Shown: positions 27,676 to 37,661, counted from the first letter of the stretch. The stretch: 64,000 bases of DNA from Paenibacillus arenilitoris (GCF_014705655.1 NZ_JACXIY010000009.1:1-64000), one strand, 5' to 3'. Notes: a model not told the origin generated them from the sequence alone. Numbers and translations: made by a program.

Positions 27676-28719
27676 ATGAAACGGTTGAAGTTTATCGGTT
27701 TTATGCTTGCGGCTATGGTGGTGTTCCTAGCTGCTTGCGGGGGGACGAATAACGGCGGAACCAATGCCGGAGCGGGAAATCAGGGGACGGCCAACGCCGG
27801 GCAGACGAATAATGCCGGCGAAGCAACGAATGCCGCCGACGAGAATGCCGCGCGCGCGATCAAGCATTCGCTGGGCGAAACCGAAGTGACCGGCGAAGTG
27901 AAAAAGGTCGTCGTGCTGGAATGGACTTATGCGGAAGATCTGCTTGCTCTCGGCGTTCAGCCGGCGGGCGTAGCCGATATTGAAGGCTATAACGGATGGT
28001 ACGGTTCTTTGGAGCAGAAGCTCGACGGTTCGGCCGTCGATGTCGGCACGCGCCAAGAACCGAGCATCGAGACGATCATGAGCATCGATCCGGATTTGAT
28101 CATCGGCGTTAAATTCCGCCATGAAGCGCTTTACGATCAGCTTAGCGAAATCGCTCCGACATTGATCTTCAACCCTTATCCGGAAGAGGGGCAAGGCGAT
28201 CAATATTCCGAAATGGAAGAAACGTTCAAGGCGATCGCGAATGCCGTCGGCAAGCAAGAGGAAGGCGAGAGCGTTCTTGCCGACCTGCATGCGGCTTTCG
28301 AGGACAACAAAGCCAAGCTCGCGGCCGCGGGCAAAGAAAACCACGAGGTAGTCATGACGCAGGCTTGGAGCACGGACGGCGTAGCAACCTTCCGCTTGTT
28401 CACGGACAATTCGATGGCGATGTCGATTCTCGGCAAGATCGGCCTGAAAAACGCGCACAAGGATGAAGCGTTCCAAGTGTACGGCTATTCGGAGACAACG
28501 CTTGAAGGCTTGACGAAAGCGCAGCAAGCGAGCGTGCTTTATACGATCAGCCCCGAGGATACGATTTTCTCCGAGCTGCTTCCGAAGAACGAAGTGTATA
28601 AGGAGCTTCAATTCGTGAAGGAAAGCCGGTTGTACGATTTGGACGGCATTTGGCCTTTCGGCGGCCCATTGTCCGCAGAGCAGCTGGCGACTAAAGTAAC
28701 CGGGTTATTGACGAAATAA
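27676..28719 (+). CDS. Iron-siderophore ABC transporter substrate-binding lipoprotein
   Basis: A 347-residue class III (FecB/FhuD/YfmC-like) binding protein. Signal peptide with lipobox FLAACGG, a Gly/Asn/Ala linker, then the family start VKKVVVLEWTYAEDLLALGV and the inter-lobe helix region. The ATG at 27676 is preferred, since GGGGG and GGAG lie just before it; in-frame codons back to 27640 are less plausible. Expression is under a Fur box promoter. Its stop TAA overlaps the ATG of the permease by one base. Ferric citrate or hydroxamate siderophores are possible ligands; sequence reading does not decide. Confidence 0.9.
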   Translation: MKRLKFIGFMLAAMVVFLAACGGTNNGGTNAGAGNQGTANAGQTNNAGEATNAADENAARAIKHSLGETEVTGEVKKVVVLEWTYAEDLLALGVQPAGVADIEGYNGWYGSLEQKLDGSAVDVGTRQEPSIETIMSIDPDLIIGVKFRHEALYDQLSEIAPTLIFNPYPEEGQGDQYSEMEETFKAIANAVGKQEEGESVLADLHAAFEDNKAKLAAAGKENHEVVMTQAWSTDGVATFRLFTDNSMAMSILGKIGLKNAHKDEAFQVYGYSETTLEGLTKAQQASVLYTISPEDTIFSELLPKNEVYKELQFVKESRLYDLDGIWPFGGPLSAEQLATKVTGLLTK

Positions 28720-30779
28720 TGAGCCGGATACATGCCCGGAAGCATATGCAACAATCGATGAAGAGCCCTCTGCTGCTTTCGGCAGCGGGGCTCCTTCTGC
28801 TTGTTGCGCTGTCTGCCTTTCATCTGACGCAGGGAGATGCCGATCTCCCGCTGAAGACTGTCGTTAACGCGTTGTTGACGGACGACAATGCCATGGAGCA
28901 CCAAATTGTGTGGTCGTTAAGAATGCCGAGAACCGTAATCGGGATATTGGTAGGAGGGGCGCTTGCGGTAGCCGGCGCGCTGCTGCAAAACGCGACGCGC
29001 AACCCGCTCGCGTCTGCCGCTACGCTTGGCATTAACGCGGGCGCTTTTTTTGCCTTGACCGTTTGCACGATCTATCTGCCGGCGCTGGCTTCCAAATTTC
29101 CGCTGATCATGACCTTCTCGGGGGCGGCGCTGGCGGCGGTTTTGGCATTCGCTATGGCAGGCGGCACGAAGGCGTCGCCGGTGCGTCTCGCCCTCTCGGG
29201 GATGATCGTAACGATGACGCTGAGCTCGATCATTGCCGCGCTTCAGCTGTTCTATGAACAAAAAACGATGGGCTTGTTCGTTTGGGGCTCCGGATCGCTC
29301 GTCCAAAACGGCTGGGACGGCGTCGTCCATGCTTGGCCGTGGTTAACGGCCGGCCTGATCGCCGCGCTGCTGATGTCCGGCAAGTGGGATCTCATGGAGA
29401 TGGATGAAGATACGGTAACGTCGCTTGGGCAGAAAGCGTGGCAGCTTCGATTCGCGGGTCTGGCCATCGCCGTCCTGCTTGCCGCGGTCGCGGTAAGCGT
29501 CGTCGGGCCGATCGGCTTCGTCGGTCTGATCGCGCCGCATTTGATGCGGATGCTCGGAGCCAAACGATTTATCGCGCTGCTGCCGACCTCGTTCATTTGG
29601 GGCTCGGTCATCGTGATCGCCGCGGATGTCGTCGCCATGCAATTCAAGCATTCGCTGGGTCCATTGCCCGCAGGAGCGGTTACGGCTTTGATCGGAGGAC
29701 CTTGGCTCGTCTGGCTCGTGCTTCGAACGGTTAAAGCGAAGCGGGAAGGTGCGCCTGAGCAGGCTTCGGCCGCTTCGCATACGTTGTCGAAAATACCGTA
29801 TCCCGCGCTTGTTGCAGCATTGGCCATATTGCTTATAGCTGGCATTATCGTCAGCTTGGCTTTCGGCAGCTTGAAGCTTCCGATCGGCGACGTGATCGGC
29901 GCTTTGCTCGGGAACGGTGAAGCAGGCGTGAAGCGGATGGTAGTGGAGATGCGGCTGCCGCGCACGCTTGTGGCGGCGCTTGCCGGAGCGGCGCTTGCCG
30001 TCAGCGGTCTGCTGCTGCAGGGCGTCGTCCGCAACCCGCTGGCCGATCCGTCGATTATCGGCGTCACCGCCGGGGCGAGCGTCGGAGCGATGACAATCCT
30101 CGGTGTCTTCACGGGCCTATCGATCCAGTGGCTCCCCGCGGGCGCCTTTGCCGGCGCGGTGCTCGTGTCGGCCATCGTATTCTGGCTGGGCCGGAGAAGC
30201 GGCTTTCAGCCGGCGGTCGTCGCCCTGCTAGGCCTCGGCGTATCGGCGGTTGGCAGCGCGATCGTGCAAATTCTCGTCATCCGGATGAAGCTGACCGTCG
30301 CGTCGGCGCTCGTCTGGCTTGCCGGCACGACCTATGCGCGGACATGGGAAGATTTCTGGCAGCTGATTTATTGGCCGGTCATCCTGCTGCCGATCGCGTG
30401 GCTGCTTGCGCGGAGAATCGACGTGCTTCAGTTCGCGGACGCGACGATAACGAACCTCGGCTTGAAGGTGGATCGGACGAGGCTGTGGGTAGGCGGCCTC
30501 GGCGTCGCTCTGGCGGCTGCCGCGGTATCCGTCGTCGGAGCGATCGGATTCGTCGGCCTGATCGCCCCGCATATGACGCGGGCGCTCGTCGGCCCGCATT
30601 ATCGCAAGCTCGTGCCGTTAACCGCGCTGCTCGGGGCACTGCTGCTCGTGCTGGCCGATCTGCTGGGCCGCTCATTATTCGCGCCGAAAGAAATCCCTTC
30701 AGGCCTGATAGCCGCCTTGATAGGCGCGCCGTATTTTATGTGGCTCATGAGGCGGGCAGGCGGCGGTAACAAAAAATAA
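28719..30779 (+). CDS. Fused double FecCD-family siderophore permease (FhuB-like)
   Basis: A 686-residue permease made of two FecCD domains in one chain (about 15-340 and 355-685). Each half repeats the family blocks: RMPRTVIGILVGGALAVAG and RLPRTLVAALAGAALAVSG, then GPIGFVGLIAPHLMR and GAIGFVGLIAPHMTR. In most Firmicutes the two permeases are separate genes; the fused form is best known from FhuB of Gram-negatives. No ATPase gene follows, so it must share an ATPase (YusV/FhuC type) encoded elsewhere. It overlaps the binding protein gene and ends at a terminator. Confidence 0.92.
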   Translation: MSRIHARKHMQQSMKSPLLLSAAGLLLLVALSAFHLTQGDADLPLKTVVNALLTDDNAMEHQIVWSLRMPRTVIGILVGGALAVAGALLQNATRNPLASAATLGINAGAFFALTVCTIYLPALASKFPLIMTFSGAALAAVLAFAMAGGTKASPVRLALSGMIVTMTLSSIIAALQLFYEQKTMGLFVWGSGSLVQNGWDGVVHAWPWLTAGLIAALLMSGKWDLMEMDEDTVTSLGQKAWQLRFAGLAIAVLLAAVAVSVVGPIGFVGLIAPHLMRMLGAKRFIALLPTSFIWGSVIVIAADVVAMQFKHSLGPLPAGAVTALIGGPWLVWLVLRTVKAKREGAPEQASAASHTLSKIPYPALVAALAILLIAGIIVSLAFGSLKLPIGDVIGALLGNGEAGVKRMVVEMRLPRTLVAALAGAALAVSGLLLQGVVRNPLADPSIIGVTAGASVGAMTILGVFTGLSIQWLPAGAFAGAVLVSAIVFWLGRRSGFQPAVVALLGLGVSAVGSAIVQILVIRMKLTVASALVWLAGTTYARTWEDFWQLIYWPVILLPIAWLLARRIDVLQFADATITNLGLKVDRTRLWVGGLGVALAAAAVSVVGAIGFVGLIAPHMTRALVGPHYRKLVPLTALLGALLLVLADLLGRSLFAPKEIPSGLIAALIGAPYFMWLMRRAGGGNKK

Positions 30780-30802
30780 ATAGAACGGAATATTCGTGTT
30801 TT

Positions 30803-30846
30803 AGGGCGAAACCGACGAAATAGTGTCAGGTTTTGTCCTTTTTTTT
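30803..30846 (+). terminator. Intrinsic terminator after the siderophore permease
   Basis: AGGGCGAAACC pairs with GGTTTTGTCCT (two G-U pairs) plus a GAC/GTC inner pair, followed by eight T. It begins 24 bp after the permease stop. Confidence 0.8.
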
Positions 30847-30939
30847 ATGCAATAATCTAATAATATGTATGAATATCTGTCTATTATATGTTAATATAGT
30901 TCACATCAGAGATGGTAGAAAAGACAGGGGGAGATTCCT

Positions 30940-33153
30940 ATGTTTGATTGGCTAGGTGCGAAAGCCGGATTTCCATTATGGGTCTCATGGCATTTGAACA
31001 AGGATCTTAAGGAGGATGTGGAGCAAACCTTCGAGAGCATCGCGGAGACGCGCAAGGAGCTGTTGAATGTCTGGGCGACCGATTGCTGGAGCCATCTCGG
31101 ACGATTGGCCGAGCAGCTGTCGCCGCTCCTGGCGGACGATGATCGCCTTGAGGAGCAAGCCAGGCTTGCCCTTCTGCTTGAGCGAACCTACGCGAGAGCC
31201 GTCGATTTCACCGAGCTGTTCGTGCTCGATGCCGGGCAGACGGTTATCGGTTCTACATACGCTTCGCATATCGGGACGTCGTACAAGGACGGGGGCGTCT
31301 TTCATGCGGGGCTCCGGCATTCGGACGGCGGCGGCAAGCGGCAAAACTGCCTGTTCGGGCCGTACCGGGATCCGCTCACCTTGAAGCTCGGCGCGCGTAC
31401 TTCCTCCTTTCACGACCAAATGACGCTGATGTTTATTTATCCGCTGACCGTGAACGGCAGCTTCGCCGGCACGCTGTGCGGCCGGGTGCCGAACGACGTA
31501 TTGGGCGACCTCATCCAACGAGAATCGGGGCATGTCTATCCGGATTCGGGCGACAACTATTTATTTATGGCGAAGGCCGGCTTGAACACCGATATCGCGC
31601 CCGGGACGGCGTTGTCGCGCAGCCGGTTCGAGGACCGCACGTTCACGCACGGCGAAAATTTAAAGGACGGCGTAACGACCGCTTGGGGCACCGTCTCGGT
31701 CAAGGAGCATACGGAGCTCGAAATCATGTTCACCGACCCGGCCACCGGCCGGCTGCATCCCGGCGTGGCGAATACGATCAAGAACGGCAGCAATTTGTTC
31801 GTCGAGTTCCCGGGCTACTCCGATTATCGCCACATTCCCGTTATCGGCAAGGGCGTGACGTTCCGGCTGCCGCACTGTCCGGATCTGTGGGGCATGATGT
31901 GCGAGGGCGACCTGGAGGAAGTGTACCGGATTCGAAGCATCGGCTGGAGACAGCGCAAGCTGCAGATGATCGCGATCGCGTCCTTAAGTCTCTTGACGGC
32001 GTTGCTTATCGTCTTCGTCGCGGCCAGCGCCCCGGTATGGGCGACCGCGCTTGCGGCCGGGGCTTTCAATTTACTTTTCGGCCTTCTGTTCAGCGGCGCA
32101 TTCCAGAAGAAGGAGGCGGATCGCGTCGTCTCGCATATGCGCAAAATAAACGGGTTTATCCGGATGAACGCGGAAGGCAAAGGCGACTTGACGCAGCGGC
32201 TCGCGCTAAGCGAATTCGACAATGACGAATCGAAGGAGCTCGCGAAATGGATCAACAACATGATCGATTCGCTCGAAGGCATCATGCTGCAGGTGAAGCT
32301 TGCCTCCGCGGACGTATTGTCCAGCCAGCACAGCTTGAACGAGTCGGCATCGGTTACCGCCGCTTCGACGGAGAGAGTCAGCGGCAAAGTGAACGACATG
32401 ATCGGCAGCATCCGGCTTCAGCTGAAGGACATTGACTTGGCGAAGGACGCGGCCGGCGACATGCGCTCGACGCTGCGCCTGATCGAGGAGCAGGCGGCGG
32501 AGCAGATCGCGGTGGCCAGTTCCGAAGTCGAGCGCATCGGCGACAAAATGCATCAAATCTCCGCAAAGGTCGGCGAGACGAACGGCACGATCACGAAATT
32601 CATGGAAACGGTGCAGGAGATCCAAGGCGTCCTCCACGTGATCGAGGAAATTTCGGCGCAGACGAACCTGCTGGCGCTTAACGCTTCGATCGAGGCGGCG
32701 CGCGTAGGGGAGCAGGGCAGAGGCTTCGCCGTCGTCGCTTCGGAAATCCGCAAGCTGGCGGACATGACGAAGAAGTCAACCGAGGAAGTGCATGCCATCA
32801 CCAGTCATATTTATAATGAAGCGAAGGAAGCTTACGCGTCCATGGACGAAGGAACGCGCGTCGTCGAGGAAGGCAATCAGCTGGTGGCGGCGGCAACTAG
32901 CACGCTGGCGGCCGCGAATCGGGATGATCTGCGCAAGTCGCAGGTTGTCGACGAGGTCGTGGCTCTTATGGAGAAGATCGCGCTCGTGAGCAGGGAGAAC
33001 CGAAGCGTCTCCTCGGACGTCGAAGGCAAGGTGCAGGAGCTGATAGGCGAAATGTCGAACGTGCGGCAGACGTCGCAAAGCGTCGAATCGATCACCAAGC
33101 TGCTGCAGCAGCTCGTAGGACAATTCAAGCTGACGGAGTCCAGAATCAGATAG
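30940..33153 (+). CDS. Methyl-accepting chemotaxis-like protein with N-terminal sensor before the membrane hairpin
   Basis: A 737-residue MCP-type transducer. The C-terminal half contains the CheA/CheW-binding hairpin tip around residue 567 ([19 protein letters not shown]), flanked by coiled coils. A hydrophobic hairpin lies at about 342-388, with an HAMP-like segment after it. No N-terminal signal or first membrane helix is present; the chain begins [17 protein letters not shown] and runs about 340 soluble residues before the membrane. The sensor part holds [16 protein letters not shown] and [18 protein letters not shown]. By this topology the sensor would be cytoplasmic. The ligand is unknown. 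RBS GGGGGAGA. Confidence 0.85.
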   Translation: MFDWLGAKAGFPLWVSWHLNKDLKEDVEQTFESIAETRKELLNVWATDCWSHLGRLAEQLSPLLADDDRLEEQARLALLLERTYARAVDFTELFVLDAGQTVIGSTYASHIGTSYKDGGVFHAGLRHSDGGGKRQNCLFGPYRDPLTLKLGARTSSFHDQMTLMFIYPLTVNGSFAGTLCGRVPNDVLGDLIQRESGHVYPDSGDNYLFMAKAGLNTDIAPGTALSRSRFEDRTFTHGENLKDGVTTAWGTVSVKEHTELEIMFTDPATGRLHPGVANTIKNGSNLFVEFPGYSDYRHIPVIGKGVTFRLPHCPDLWGMMCEGDLEEVYRIRSIGWRQRKLQMIAIASLSLLTALLIVFVAASAPVWATALAAGAFNLLFGLLFSGAFQKKEADRVVSHMRKINGFIRMNAEGKGDLTQRLALSEFDNDESKELAKWINNMIDSLEGIMLQVKLASADVLSSQHSLNESASVTAASTERVSGKVNDMIGSIRLQLKDIDLAKDAAGDMRSTLRLIEEQAAEQIAVASSEVERIGDKMHQISAKVGETNGTITKFMETVQEIQGVLHVIEEISAQTNLLALNASIEAARVGEQGRGFAVVASEIRKLADMTKKSTEEVHAITSHIYNEAKEAYASMDEGTRVVEEGNQLVAAATSTLAAANRDDLRKSQVVDEVVALMEKIALVSRENRSVSSDVEGKVQELIGEMSNVRQTSQSVESITKLLQQLVGQFKLTESRIR

Positions 33154-33171
33154 ACGCATTATTCCAAATAA

Positions 33172-33214
33172 AGCCGCAGGAGCCCGCTAGGAGCCGATCC
33201 TGCGGCTATTTTTT
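33172..33214 (+). terminator. Intrinsic terminator after the MCP-like gene
   Basis: AGCCGCAGGA at 33172-33181 pairs perfectly with TCCTGCGGCT at 33198-33207, followed by ATTTTTT. Confidence 0.88.
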
Positions 33215-33299
33215 GCGCGGAGCTTGGCGTACATAAAAAGGACATGGAAGAGTTATCCTAAGATCGAAACTTATGTCAAGGCCGGGAGGAGAGGGGCTA

Positions 33300-34913
33300 G
33301 TGGTCGGTCGTTACAAGCGCGGCGTCGGGAGAGCGGGCAAAAAAACGGCAAAGCAATCCGCCAGGGCGGAGAAGCACGAGCAGCAGCAGCTCGAGCCCTA
33401 CGCGGACCGGCCCCTCTTCGCCGAATTGAAGCAAAATCGGCAGTTCATCGCGCAGCAGATGGGCGAAAGCGCGGACGTCATTTTCAGGGAAATGCAGCTG
33501 ATGAACAGCATCCGGACGAATGTTCTTGTCGTCTACGTGCAGGGCATGGTCGACGACGAGAGGATGAACGAGTTCGTCCTTCAGCCGCTGCATCGGGAAC
33601 GGTTCGCGCAGGCGGCCGAAGCGCGGCCGGACGAGCTTCCCGGCATGTTCAAAAACCACGTGCTCTCGACGGGAATCGTGAACGAAATCAAGGACTGGAA
33701 GCAGTTTTTCGAGAAGCTGCTCCTCGGCTATTGCCTCATCCTGTTCGAAGGTACTTCGAAGGCGATCTCGTCGAGCGTCGTCGGCGGGGAGCGGCGCGGC
33801 ATCGAGGAGCCGAAGACGGAAATGGCGATCCGGGGGCCGCGGGAAGGCTTCACCGAATCGATCCGCGTCAACACGGCCATGATCCGCAGAAAGATTCGCA
33901 GCCCGAAGCTGTGGCTCGAGCAGAAGACGATCGGGGAATTGACGCAAACGCCGGTATGCATCATGTACATTCAAGGTCTCGCCGACGAGAACGTACTGAA
34001 GGATTTGCGCGAGCGGCTGGACGCCATTAAGATCGACGGCGTACTGGAGTCCGGCTATATCGAGGAACTGATCGAGGAGCAAATGTGGACCCCGTTTCCG
34101 ACAGTCATGAATATCGAGCGGCCCGATGCGGTCGCCGGCAATCTGCTTGAAGGACGGATCGCGATTCTTGTGGACGGCACGCCGTTCGTCCTCATCGTGC
34201 CGACCATTATGAACATGTTCTTCCAGTCGTCCGAAGATTACTATCAGCGCTACGATATCGCCACTTTTCTCCGGATGCTGCGGTTTGTATCCTTCCTGAT
34301 TGCCCTGCTGATGCCGTCCGTCTACGTGGCCATCGTCAGCTATCATCAGGAAATGATTCCGACCCAATTGCTTCTGAAGCTGGCCGCCCAGCGGGAAGGC
34401 GTGCCGTTCCCGGCTTACCTGGAAGCGTTCATCATGGAGCTCGTATTCGAAATATTGAGGGAAGCGGTCATCCGGATGCCGAGCGCGGCGGGGAACACGA
34501 TATCGATCGTAGGCGGTTTGGTCATCGGGCAGTCGGTCGTCGAAGCGGGCATCGTCTCGCCGGCCGTCGTCATCGTCGTATCCTTCACGGCGATCGCCAG
34601 CTTCGTCTCGCCGGCCTACAGTCTCGGCATTGCGGCCCGTCTGCTCCGTTTCCTGCTGCTGCTCGCCGCCTCGACCCTCGGGTTCTACGGCATCGGCCTC
34701 GTCGTACTCCTGCTGCTTCTCCATCTGTCGAACATCCGCTCGTTCGGCATCCCGTACACGAAGCCGTTCGCTCCGCTTTATTTCAAGGATTTGAAGGATA
34801 CGCTCGTAAGGGCGCCGCTCTGGCTCATGCGCGAGCGTCCGCAGAAGCTTGCCGTTAACAATCCGGTCAGGGAGCAAATCGAGCTGGAGCCGAGAAAGGA
34901 ACCGGGGCAATGA
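33300..34913 (+). CDS. Spore germination receptor A subunit (GerA/GerKA family)
   Basis: A 537-residue GerXA protein. The N-terminal about 290 residues form the soluble ligand-linked domain (starting with FAELKQNRQFIAQQMGESAD), followed by four to five membrane helices. Family hallmarks are EAVIRMPSAAGNTISIVGGL and GIVSPAVVIVVSFTAIASF. It sits in the spore inner membrane and with GerXB and GerXC senses germinants. GTG at 33300 is chosen because GGGAGGAGAGG ends five bases before it; an ATG at 33273 is in frame but lies ahead of that site. It overlaps the C-subunit gene by four bases. Confidence 0.93.
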   Translation: MVGRYKRGVGRAGKKTAKQSARAEKHEQQQLEPYADRPLFAELKQNRQFIAQQMGESADVIFREMQLMNSIRTNVLVVYVQGMVDDERMNEFVLQPLHRERFAQAAEARPDELPGMFKNHVLSTGIVNEIKDWKQFFEKLLLGYCLILFEGTSKAISSSVVGGERRGIEEPKTEMAIRGPREGFTESIRVNTAMIRRKIRSPKLWLEQKTIGELTQTPVCIMYIQGLADENVLKDLRERLDAIKIDGVLESGYIEELIEEQMWTPFPTVMNIERPDAVAGNLLEGRIAILVDGTPFVLIVPTIMNMFFQSSEDYYQRYDIATFLRMLRFVSFLIALLMPSVYVAIVSYHQEMIPTQLLLKLAAQREGVPFPAYLEAFIMELVFEILREAVIRMPSAAGNTISIVGGLVIGQSVVEAGIVSPAVVIVVSFTAIASFVSPAYSLGIAARLLRFLLLLAASTLGFYGIGLVVLLLLLHLSNIRSFGIPYTKPFAPLYFKDLKDTLVRAPLWLMRERPQKLAVNNPVREQIELEPRKEPGQ

Positions 34914-36157
34914 GCGGGCACTCGGCGAAAGGCCGACTTCGGGGCATGGCGGCGATGAAAGTCAAGGCCGTGCTGCTGCTGTCCGCCTGCTCGATTCTGC
35001 TTGGGGGCTGCTGGGACCTGCGGTACCTCGACAAGCTCGGCGTCGTCATGGCGCTTGGGGTGGACGTAGATCCGACGGGCAAGCAGGAGCTCCGGTTAAC
35101 CGCCCAAGTCGTACTGGCGCAGAACGTCGCCGCCGAAAGCAAGGGGGGCATCGGCGGGGCGCCGGTCACGACGTTTACGGAAACCGGCAATACGATGTTC
35201 GAGGCGATCCGCAAAATGTCGGCCAAGACGTCGCGGCGGCTTTTTTTCTCCCACACGCAAATGCTGATCATCGGCGAAAAAATGGCGCGCAGGGGCATCT
35301 ATCCGCTCGTCGATCTCATCGAACGGAATCCGGACATCCGAACCGATATATCGGTCATGGTGGCCCGCGGTTTGAAAGCGGAGCAGCTGCTGCAAACGAC
35401 GACGCAGATGGAGTCGATTCCGATTAACCAAATGCACGAGATGATCGAAGTGAACCAGGAAAGCTACGGGATGAACTACGTGGTGGAAGTCAACGAACTG
35501 ATTCGCATGACGGGAAAAGGACAGCAGCAGGCGGTCCTGCCCTCCATCCGGTTGGAGGGCAGGAAGGAGATGCGCAATAAGATGGATAACTTGACCCGGA
35601 TTCCCGCATCGGCGTATCCGGCCTTATCGACGCTGGCCGCGTTTAAGGAGGGCAAGCTGGTCGATTTCTTGAAGCCTAAGGAATCTAGAGGGCTCGCCTG
35701 GCTGCAAGACGAGGTGAAGAGCACGATCATTACGCTGGCCTGTCCGAATTCCGACGGCCATCTGGTCGTCGAGGTGCACGACGCGTCGCGGAAATACAAA
35801 GTCGAGCGAGAGCCGGACGGCATGCCTTTAATCAAGGCCAATCTGCTCGTAACGGGAAGCATTCAGGAAATTATGTGTCCTGGCGTCGATGTCGGAAACG
35901 AGGGCACGATCGACGAAATCGGCCTGCTTGCAAGCGGAGTCGTCAAGAGCGAAGCGGAAGCCGCGATTCGAAAGGCGCAACAGAGTCTGCGATCGGACGT
36001 GCTCGGCTGGGGCCTCGAGGTCTACTTGAAGGAGCCCGCGATTTGGAAGCGGCTCGAGAAGGATTGGGAGCGGCGATTCCCGGAGGTGGCAAGCGAAGTG
36101 ACTTGCACCGCCAACCTAATCGGCTCAGGCGTACGCGGCGAATCTATCGTGAAATGA
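34910..36157 (+). CDS. Spore germination receptor C subunit lipoprotein (GerC/GerKC family)
   Basis: A 415-residue Ger(x)C protein. The signal peptide ends with lipobox LLGGCWDLRYLDKLG, a family signature, so it is attached by diacylglycerol to the outer face of the spore inner membrane. The internal KTSRRLFFSHTQMLIIGE block is also diagnostic. Two Met codons are possible within the first 16 residues; the ATG at 34910 overlaps the A-subunit stop. Confidence 0.93.
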   Translation: MSGHSAKGRLRGMAAMKVKAVLLLSACSILLGGCWDLRYLDKLGVVMALGVDVDPTGKQELRLTAQVVLAQNVAAESKGGIGGAPVTTFTETGNTMFEAIRKMSAKTSRRLFFSHTQMLIIGEKMARRGIYPLVDLIERNPDIRTDISVMVARGLKAEQLLQTTTQMESIPINQMHEMIEVNQESYGMNYVVEVNELIRMTGKGQQQAVLPSIRLEGRKEMRNKMDNLTRIPASAYPALSTLAAFKEGKLVDFLKPKESRGLAWLQDEVKSTIITLACPNSDGHLVVEVHDASRKYKVEREPDGMPLIKANLLVTGSIQEIMCPGVDVGNEGTIDEIGLLASGVVKSEAEAAIRKAQQSLRSDVLGWGLEVYLKEPAIWKRLEKDWERRFPEVASEVTCTANLIGSGVRGESIVK

Positions 36158-36170
36158 GTGGTGAACGAAG

Positions 36171-36413
36171 GTGTTGATCGTAATCGGGATTTCGCTGCTT
36201 GCGGCGGTTGCGGGAACGTTGATTTGGATTCGCAACGGGAAGAAGGGGCGGAAGCGCGAACGGGCGTGGGCGCTGCTCCTATTGGCGATCGGCACAACGT
36301 ACGCGATCGGCGTGCAGCTGCGATTGCCCATGCCCAATCCGGTAGACGGGATCACGTACCTGTTCGGGCCGGTTTACAAGCCGATTCTCGGCTGGATTCA
36401 GGAGGAATTATAA
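36171..36413 (+). CDS. Small two-helix membrane protein of the ger operon, candidate receptor D subunit
   Basis: An 80-residue protein with two hydrophobic segments (about 2-19 and 33-47) separated by a very basic loop (RNGKKGRKRER), followed by a conserved-looking Pro-rich tail. It starts at TTG 36171 behind a GAAGGTG site, 13 bp after the C-subunit gene, and precedes the B-subunit gene. Small two-helix D proteins in or near ger operons are known to modulate germinant receptors in Bacillus. That role is inferred from size, topology and place. Confidence 0.72.
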   Translation: MLIVIGISLLAAVAGTLIWIRNGKKGRKRERAWALLLLAIGTTYAIGVQLRLPMPNPVDGITYLFGPVYKPILGWIQEEL

Positions 36414-36418
36414 CCGGA

Positions 36419-37624
36419 ATGAGTAAATACGCAGGGCTCAACAACGCAGCGATTTCGGCAAGCCAATGCGCGAAAATCTTTTTTCTGTTCGGGCTCGGAA
36501 GCGCGGCGTTAATCGTGCCGACGGCCGTTACGGCGATCGCCAAGCAGGATGCGTGGATATCGATGCTGCTGGTCGGCCCGGTCAATTATTTGGTGATGGC
36601 CGTCTACCTCGCGCTGGCCGAACGGTTCCCGAACCTGTCGATCGCCCAATACGCGGAGCGGGTCATTGGGACATGGGCGGGGAAGGCGCTGACCTTCACC
36701 TATATTTTGTTTTTTCTGCTGCTCAGCGCCTTGGTGCTGCGGAACATCTCCGATTTTCTGGGCTTGTCCGTGCTGCCCCAGACGCCGGATTGGTTCATTG
36801 ACGTCACCTTCATGATCGTCGTTATCTACGGGGTCTATCTCGGCATCGAAACGATCGCCAGAACGGGCGAAATTTTGTTCGCGTGGGGTTTGTTTGTTGT
36901 CTTAATCATCTTGCTATCGCTGTTGAACCAATTCGAGCTGAGCCAATTCGAGCCGTTGCTGTACGAAGGCTTCGAGAGGCCGATCAAAGGCGTCTATCCG
37001 GTATTCGGATTCCCGGTCTGCGAATTCGTCTTCATCACGGTCATCTTGCCGCTCGTCGACAAGGAGGAACGGCCGAAGCTTAAACGTTATATCAATTGGA
37101 CGGTCGTTCTCATTACGGTGACGGGTTGTCTGCTCACGGTATTCCTCATAGGCGTGCTCGGCGTGAGCGAGACGGCGAGAAGCCCGTTCGCGGTGTACGA
37201 CATGGCGAAAAATATCAACATCGAAGAAATTCTCGTTCGGGTGGAGATTTTGGTGGCTATCGTGTGGATCGGCACCGTGTTCATGAAGCTGGTGCTATGC
37301 GTGTACGTACTTGCGGTGCTGACCGGTCAAATGCTGAACCTGTCGACATACAGGCCGCTCGTCTTTCCGTACTCGGTCCTCGTCATTCCGCTCTCGCTGA
37401 TCGCGTACCGCAACTCGGCGCATACGAATTTATTCGCGATGGGGGTTTGGACGACGTACAGCGCCTTTCAAGGGCTGCTCCTGCCGTCGCTGCTGCTGGC
37501 CGTTGCGGCGATCCGAGGGCTCAGGGACAACGGCGGGGGAATGTTTCCGAAGCTGGCGCAGGCCGGCGGCAACCGGGGCTCCGAGGCGGACAAGGGGCAA
37601 GGGGAAGAGCCTTCTCCGGCCTAA
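36419..37624 (+). CDS. Spore germination receptor B subunit (GerB/GerKB family permease-like)
   Basis: A 401-residue protein of the amino acid permease superfamily (spore permease), with about ten membrane helices. It starts ISASQCAKIFFLFGLGSAAL, and the VFGFPVCEFVFITVILPLV block is typical. With the A and C subunits it forms the germinant receptor; the B subunit is thought to bind the germinant. The ATG at 36419 follows GGAGGA at 36401-36406. It is the last gene of the ger operon; no clear terminator separates it from the nuo promoter. Confidence 0.92.
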   Translation: MSKYAGLNNAAISASQCAKIFFLFGLGSAALIVPTAVTAIAKQDAWISMLLVGPVNYLVMAVYLALAERFPNLSIAQYAERVIGTWAGKALTFTYILFFLLLSALVLRNISDFLGLSVLPQTPDWFIDVTFMIVVIYGVYLGIETIARTGEILFAWGLFVVLIILLSLLNQFELSQFEPLLYEGFERPIKGVYPVFGFPVCEFVFITVILPLVDKEERPKLKRYINWTVVLITVTGCLLTVFLIGVLGVSETARSPFAVYDMAKNINIEEILVRVEILVAIVWIGTVFMKLVLCVYVLAVLTGQMLNLSTYRPLVFPYSVLVIPLSLIAYRNSAHTNLFAMGVWTTYSAFQGLLLPSLLLAVAAIRGLRDNGGGMFPKLAQAGGNRGSEADKGQGEEPSPA

Positions 37625-37632
37625 CTCCGTCA

Positions 37633-37661
37633 TAGACGGCGATGGACGCTTTTGTTATAAT
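37633..37661 (+). promoter_or_regulatory. Extended -10 promoter of the nuo operon
   Basis: TGTTATAAT at 37653-37661 gives an extended -10 with perfect TATAAT; a partial -35 TAGACG lies at 37633-37638 with 17-bp spacing. The nuoA start is 61 bp downstream. Confidence 0.6.

Noticed and set aside
33231..33260. Possible sigma-G promoter before the germination operon
   Set aside because: ACATA and TATCCTA resemble the consensus only partly and the 18-bp spacing is too long to support the claim.
33297..34910. 537-codon minus-strand open frame opposite the ger A-subunit gene
   Set aside because: Arg/Asp/His-rich shadow translation of a GC-rich gene with no domain; the plus strand encodes a clear GerA-family protein.
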